Of a DNA stretch of 11,503 bases, positions 7,456 to 11,503 are shown piece by piece. Origin of the DNA: UBA6115 sp964534515. Its GTDB lineage: Bacteria; Bacillota; Clostridia; Christensenellales; Aristaeellaceae. Numbering within the stretch: the first letter of the stretch is position 1; each line of letters starts with the position of its first letter. The DNA lies in NCBI GenBank assembly GCA_964534515.1, contig CAZHPW010000073.1, positions 1-11,503 of the forward strand, read 5' to 3'. Made by a program: the position numbers and the translations under genes. The notes beneath the pieces are model-generated. The model ran no database searches. It was not told where the DNA came from and saw only the letters and a list, made by a program, of their open reading frames with translations.

Positions 7456-7461
7456 CCAGCG

Positions 7462-8331
7462 ATGTCTTTTTGGATTGTTACCGATGTCGGCTCCGATATG
7501 AGCCTGGATTTTTTCAAGCGCTATCAGAACCTGCGCGTTTTGCCCATGCCCTACCGGATGGACGGGGTGGAAAAGCAATACTATGTTGAGGACGAGGCTA
7601 CCTTAAAAGGCTTTTACGCGGATTTGCGCGCGGAGAAGGTTGCCACCACCGCCCAGGTCACGGTTGAGGCCGCCGTCTCCTGCTTTGAGGAGCTGGCTGA
7701 AAAAGGGGAGCAGGTGCTCTATATCGGCCTGTCCGGCGGCATTTCCGGCACCGTTCAGTCCGTTGAAACCGCCAAAAACATGGTGTTGGAAAAGTATCCC
7801 AAGGCCAAGATAACCGTTGTGGATTCCCTTTTGGCGTCCGCCGGTGAGGTGCTCCTGGTCTATTACGCGCTCAAACTGCGCGAAGAGGGCAAATCCTATG
7901 ATGAAACCGTCAAATGGGTGATTGACCACCGCCAGAACATCAATTCCTGGTTCACGGTGGATGACCTCAACTTCCTCTTCCGCGGCGGCCGTGTCAGCCG
8001 CACCACAGCGCTGTTGGGCAGCATGATGCGCATCAAGCCGGTCATGCACGTCAATTTTGACGGCAAGCTCATCCCCAGGGACAAGGTTCAGGGCCGCAAA
8101 AAGTCCTTAAAGGCCTTGGCCGAGAAGGTGGTTGAGCGCGCGACGCCCAAGGAGCAGACCGTGTTCATTTCCCACGGCGACTGCCTGGAGGACGCCGAAT
8201 ACCTGGCCAGCGCGCTCAAGGAAGCGCTGCCCCAGATCACCGGCATTGAGATGTTCACCCTGGGCACCATCATCGGCGCGCACGCCGGCCCCGGCACGGT
8301 GGCTGTCTTCTTCATGGGTGAGGGCAGATAA
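7462..8331 (+). CDS. DegV family protein (probable fatty-acid-binding, FakB-like), copy 2
   Basis: 289 residues. Paralog of the gene at 1958, sharing by eye about 35-45% of residues, most strongly in the C-terminal half. Visible features are TDVGSD (7-12), PMPYRMDG (28-35), Thr62-Thr63 in VATTAQVT, the loop GLSGGISGTVQS (89-100), which keeps the usual Ser-Gly...Ser-Gly-Thr pattern, VVDS, FRGGRVS (173-179), KVQGRKK, SHGD and GAHAGPGT with His274. As in other DegV proteins it should be a cytoplasmic fatty-acid carrier; specificity cannot be predicted. It has its own promoter and ribosome site and is followed by an intrinsic terminator, so it can form a single-gene unit as well as receive read-through from the SNF2 gene. 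Confidence 0.94.
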   Translation: MSFWIVTDVGSDMSLDFFKRYQNLRVLPMPYRMDGVEKQYYVEDEATLKGFYADLRAEKVATTAQVTVEAAVSCFEELAEKGEQVLYIGLSGGISGTVQSVETAKNMVLEKYPKAKITVVDSLLASAGEVLLVYYALKLREEGKSYDETVKWVIDHRQNINSWFTVDDLNFLFRGGRVSRTTALLGSMMRIKPVMHVNFDGKLIPRDKVQGRKKSLKALAEKVVERATPKEQTVFISHGDCLEDAEYLASALKEALPQITGIEMFTLGTIIGAHAGPGTVAVFFMGEGR

Positions 8332-8348
8332 CTTTAAACATTCAAATC

Positions 8349-8371
8349 ACCCGGCATAAGCCGGGTTTTTT
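8349..8371 (+). terminator. Intrinsic terminator after degV2
   Basis: ACCCGGC-ATAA-GCCGGGT: a perfect 7-bp GC-rich stem with a 4-nt loop, followed by a run of six T (8366-8371). It lies 17 nt after the degV2 stop and closes the rightward gene block. Confidence 0.9.
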
Positions 8372-8396
8372 CTTGCCCGCAATCATACCCAGCACA

Positions 8397-8426
8397 TTGA
8401 CAGCCCGGCTTTTTACGGGCTATGCT
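8397..8426 (+). promoter_or_regulatory. Sigma-A type promoter of recO
   Basis: Consensus -35 TTGACA (8397-8402), 18-nt spacer, -10 TATGCT (8421-8426). The start point would be near 8433, leaving a leader of about 22 nt. Confidence 0.75.
8402..8421. promoter_or_regulatory. Inverted repeat inside the recO promoter spacer
   Basis: AGCCCG (8402-8407) and CGGGCT (8416-8421) form a perfect 6-bp inverted repeat with an 8-bp centre, filling the gap between -35 and -10. A repressor bound there would block RNA polymerase. No known operator matches; function is inferred from position only. Confidence 0.35.
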
Positions 8427-8454
8427 GTGTTTATCACATACAGGAAAGGTGAAC

Positions 8455-9168
8455 ATGCCCTACATCAACTGCCAGGCTATCGTTTTGCACCGGACAGACT
8501 ATCGGGAGAATGACAGGATGCTTACCCTGTTCAGCCCCGAACTGGGCCGGGTGGATACCCTGTGCCGCGGCTGCCGCAAGCCAAAAGGGCCGCTGCTTTC
8601 GGCAGCGGAATTGTTCACCATGGGGGAGTATGTGCTCTTTGAGAGTAAAGGCCGAAAAACCGTTCAATCCTGCACGGTGATTGAAAGCTTTTATCCTTTG
8701 CGGCTGGATTATCAGCGGCTGAGCCATGCGGCGCTGATGGCTTCAGCCTGCTTAAAATCCATCCAGCAGGATGAGCCCATGGGGCATCTGTACATTCTGC
8801 TCGCCCGCTCACTCAAGCGCCTGGCTTATGAGGATACGCCGCCGGAAGCGGTCAGCGCGGCTTTTTTGCTGCACTTTGTCACTATCAACGGCTTCAAGCC
8901 CCGGCTCAACCACTGCACCAGGTGCGGCAAGAAAATGGGGGAGGAGGGCGCCTATCTGTTGGTTGAGGAGGATGGGGTCTGCTGCCTGGCTTGCGGCAAG
9001 GACGCGCCACAGCGCTCCTTCCTTTCCTTTAATCAATTAAACTGGCTGCGCCTGGTCCTGAACCGCGGCATAGACAAGTCTGGCGATATCCCGGCTCAGG
9101 TGCCGCTCAAACTGTTAAAGCAATATACCGAGGCCAAACTGGAAAGCGGCCTGCCGGAGATTAATTAA
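8455..9168 (+). CDS. recO: DNA repair protein RecO
   Basis: 237 residues, typical for RecO. Recombination mediator of the RecFOR pathway that binds ssDNA/SSB and, with RecR, loads RecA at gaps. The N-terminus (INCQAIVLHRTDYRENDRML, TLFSPELGRV, CRGCRKPKG) is the RecO OB-fold start. The helical C-terminal domain contains a four-cysteine zinc site, Cys154-x2-Cys157 (CTRCG) and Cys177-x2-Cys180 (CLACG), as in many Gram-positive RecO proteins. The start at 8455 is preceded by AGGAAAGG; the in-frame ATG at 8422 sits inside the -10 box and is rejected. It stands alone between its own promoter and a shared terminator, without the era neighbour common in this phylum. Identification is secure. Confidence 0.94.
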   Translation: MPYINCQAIVLHRTDYRENDRMLTLFSPELGRVDTLCRGCRKPKGPLLSAAELFTMGEYVLFESKGRKTVQSCTVIESFYPLRLDYQRLSHAALMASACLKSIQQDEPMGHLYILLARSLKRLAYEDTPPEAVSAAFLLHFVTINGFKPRLNHCTRCGKKMGEEGAYLLVEEDGVCCLACGKDAPQRSFLSFNQLNWLRLVLNRGIDKSGDIPAQVPLKLLKQYTEAKLESGLPEIN

Positions 9169-9187
9169 ACGGCGCATGATCGTCAAT

Positions 9188-9218
9188 AAAAAAGGTATCC
9201 CTAATTGGGATACCTTTT
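9188..9218. terminator. Bidirectional terminator between recO and the convergent small gene
   Basis: AAAAGGTATCCC-TAATT-GGGATACCTTTT: a perfect 12-bp stem (9190-9201 with 9207-9218) with a 5-nt loop. On the minus strand it ends in a six-T run (A-tract 9188-9193), so it is strongest for the minus-strand gene ending at 9232. On the plus strand it has four T and probably also ends recO. Confidence 0.88.
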
Positions 9219-9231
9219 GCTTGAATATTGA

Positions 9232-9711
9232 TTAGTACATGCGGATTTCCTGGGCGTTGCGCTCATACAGCAGGTAATCCTTGTAGCCCCTGCGCATGAT
9301 GAAGGCATAGGCGCGTTCGGCTTTGCTATTGACGCGATAAACCTTGTAGGGATGCACCTTGTAGGCGTCTCTCTGGGTCAGAAAGGGAAAATCCTGGGCA
9401 ATCAATTCGGCATACAGTTTGGTGAAGGAGTCGTTCCTGATGCTGTTGCCGTTTTGCTTGAAGCTGTACCGCAGCACAATGTGCGCTGGGCAGACGCTGG
9501 TGACCGTGATACCGCTGCACTCAATGCGCACCTCATCAATGTCATGCCGGTTTAGCTGGGAAAGCTCTGCTTTTAATTGTTTGTAGGCCGCGGTTTCACG
9601 CAGGCGTTCCAATTGGCCGGTTTCACTGCGTTGGCTCTTCGCGCTGTACATCAACATGACCACCGCGGTCAGCCCGCAGAGCGCCATGCCGAAAACAGCC
9701 AAAGAATTCAT
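9232..9711 (-). CDS. Hypothetical membrane-anchored small protein
   Basis: 159 residues from the ATG at 9711, or 162 from a GTG at 9720. Both have a possible ribosome site: AGGTG six bases before the ATG, GGAAAGGG four bases before the GTG. I do not recognise a family. The N-terminus is one hydrophobic segment (about residues 3-22, MNSLAVFGMALCGLTAVVML) followed by Lys/Arg-containing YSAKSQRS, which suggests a single transmembrane anchor with the rest in the cytoplasm. A short polar helical stretch rich in Glu, Leu and Gln follows, then a soluble domain of about 110 residues with mixed beta-like segments and many Tyr, Arg and Lys near the C-terminus (DAYKVHPYKVYRV, RRGYKDYLLYER). It has only two cysteines after the anchor and no catalytic motif that I can see. 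It has its own promoter and terminator, so it is monocistronic. The well-formed signals make it a real gene; the function is unknown. Confidence 0.75.
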   Translation of the reverse strand: MNSLAVFGMALCGLTAVVMLMYSAKSQRSETGQLERLRETAAYKQLKAELSQLNRHDIDEVRIECSGITVTSVCPAHIVLRYSFKQNGNSIRNDSFTKLYAELIAQDFPFLTQRDAYKVHPYKVYRVNSKAERAYAFIMRRGYKDYLLYERNAQEIRMY

Positions 9712-9746
9712 GATGAACACCTGTCCCTTTCCACAACATATGGTGG

Positions 9747-9775
9747 ATTATAATACATCTATACACAACAATCAA
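9747..9775 (-). promoter_or_regulatory. Sigma-A type promoter of the hypothetical membrane-anchored gene
   Basis: On the minus strand, -35 TTGATT (9770-9775), 17-nt spacer, -10 TATAAT (9747-9752, perfect consensus). The start point would be near 9740, about 30 nt before the start codon. Confidence 0.8.
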
Positions 9776-9818
9776 TAGAAATCTTCTCATTTTTGACCAA
9801 ATTTCGCAATATTTTTCA

Positions 9819-9834
9819 GCCAAAACTTTTTGGC
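9819..9834. promoter_or_regulatory. Palindrome upstream of the hypothetical gene's promoter
   Basis: GCCAAAA-CT-TTTTGGC, a perfect 7-bp inverted repeat with a 2-bp centre, about 44 bp upstream of the -35 box. No T-run follows on either strand, so it is not a normal terminator. It could be a protein-binding site; nothing else supports this. Confidence 0.3.
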
Positions 9835-9848
9835 GCACCATGAAAGAT

Positions 9849-9877
9849 AAAAAAAGACCATGGAAATGGTCTTTTTT
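9849..9877. terminator. Intrinsic terminator of the DUF2087-type gene
   Basis: AAAAAAGACCAT-GGAA-ATGGTCTTTTTT: a perfect 12-bp stem (9850-9861 with 9866-9877) and a 4-nt loop. The A-tract 9849-9855 gives a seven-T run on the minus strand, placing it as the terminator of the gene ending at 9902. It also has a T-run on the plus strand. Confidence 0.88.
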
Positions 9878-9901
9878 GGCAGGGTATAAAGATACAAGTT
9901 G

Positions 9902-10204
9902 TTACCAGATGTTTAAGATGTCCTCCACAGTGGGCGTTTTTTCGGTTTTCCAGTACTCCCGGCCGTCGGGGGTGCGGTCGATGATGCCACATTCCACCAG
10001 CGCCCGTCTGATGGTAACCGGGTCCTTAAACGCCAGGATGCGCTGAATGTGCGCGTTGATTTGCCCTTCCGAGTAGCGTTTGTCTTCTTCCAGGCCCTCA
10101 GCAGCCCAAAGATATACGGACGCGCGCAGGCGGTGCTTGACCGGCATTTGCTTGAGCAGCCCGTCCTGATTGATAAAATTCCTGAGAATTTCCCGGTGAT
10201 TCAT
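9902..10204 (-). CDS. DUF2087-type small protein, possible transcriptional regulator
   Basis: 100 residues. The sequence fits the DUF2087 pattern: a basic VKHRLRASVYLW helix (22-33), the YSEGQINAHIQRI segment (44-56), DPVTIRRALVECGIIDRT (61-78) and a terminal DGREYW (80-85). In other proteins this domain stands alone or is fused C-terminal to winged-helix or other DNA-binding regulators; the RRALVE...DR-x-DG-x-Y-W layout resembles a winged helix-turn-helix. Direct DNA binding is only inferred. The ATG at 10204 has GGGG about nine bases upstream, an extended -10 promoter behind it, and a strong terminator after the stop, so it is probably monocistronic. It lies between the hypothetical gene and groL; no target can be named. 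Family call by eye, fairly confident. Confidence 0.8.
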   Translation of the reverse strand: MNHREILRNFINQDGLLKQMPVKHRLRASVYLWAAEGLEEDKRYSEGQINAHIQRILAFKDPVTIRRALVECGIIDRTPDGREYWKTEKTPTVEDILNIW

Positions 10205-10233
10205 CTTGTCAGCCCCTTTTGTTTACTCAGTCC

Positions 10234-10242
10234 ATAATACCA
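10234..10242 (-). promoter_or_regulatory. Extended -10 promoter of the DUF2087-type gene
   Basis: On the minus strand TGG-TATTAT, with -10 TATTAT at 10234-10239 and the TG extension at 10241-10242. No good -35 is seen at 16-18 nt. The start point would be about 23 nt before the ATG. Farther upstream, 10244-10317 is AT-rich sequence with no recognisable feature. Confidence 0.5.
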
Positions 10243-10314
10243 CAAACCAAACGCACTCGCCTTTGTTTATAGAAATAGCTATCATTAGCCTTGTTTACTT
10301 GGTTTCACTTAAAC

Positions 10315-10343
10315 AAAAAGCGAGAGGGGTGAACCTCTCGCTT
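10315..10343 (-). terminator. Intrinsic terminator of groL
   Basis: AAGCGAGAGG (10318-10327) pairs with CCTCTCGCTT (10334-10343), a perfect 10-bp stem with a 6-nt loop. On the minus strand the stem runs into a five-T tract (A-tract 10315-10319). It lies about 20 nt after the groL stop. Confidence 0.92.
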
Positions 10344-10362
10344 GAAGTTGGACCTTTTAGTC

Positions 10363-11503
<1,141 letters not shown>

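Noticed and set aside
7393..7461. 23-residue N-terminal extension of DegV copy 2
   Set aside because: It begins between the -35 and -10 boxes; the AAAGGAGG site directs initiation at 7462.
8422..8454. 11-residue N-terminal extension of RecO
   Set aside because: It starts inside the -10 box and upstream of the ribosome site AGGAAAGG.

Overview
The window looks like chromosomal DNA from a fairly GC-rich (by eye 55-60% G+C) member of the Clostridia (Bacillota). This rests on a Clostridium symbiosum-type pyruvate phosphate dikinase, two DegV proteins, a clostridial-style pyridoxal/pyridoxamine kinase, strong AGGAGG ribosome binding sites and consensus-like sigma-A promoters. I see no mobile element, CRISPR array, tRNA or rRNA. 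Genes are densely packed. The longest stretch without a gene is about 280 bp (1676-1957), and it holds two divergent promoters.

Layout. (1) 1-1675, minus strand: the first 558 codons of ppdK, running off the left edge, with a GTG start and its own promoter. (2) 1958-8331, plus strand: degV1, pyridoxal kinase, zupT, a SNF2-family helicase and degV2. The first three genes are 2-3 nt apart, the fourth follows after 24 nt, and degV2 has its own promoter in an 87-nt gap. The block ends in an intrinsic terminator. (3) 8455-9168, plus strand: recO with its own promoter. (4) 9232-11503, minus strand: a small membrane-anchored protein of unknown function, a DUF2087-type small protein, and the 3' two thirds of groL running off the right edge. 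Each of these three has its own terminator.

How the genes may work together. PpdK interconverts pyruvate and PEP. The DegV proteins are probably fatty-acid-binding (FakB-like) subunits for exogenous fatty acid activation. The kinase salvages B6 vitamers to their phosphates, ZupT imports divalent metal, RecO acts in recombinational repair and GroEL folds proteins. Most of this is housekeeping. I found no clear undescribed system. The points most worth a second look are the two diverged degV paralogs bracketing a B6 kinase/zinc transporter/SNF2 gene set, paired direct repeats upstream of the ppdK promoter, inverted repeats at the degV1 and recO promoters, and an unrecognised membrane-anchored protein.
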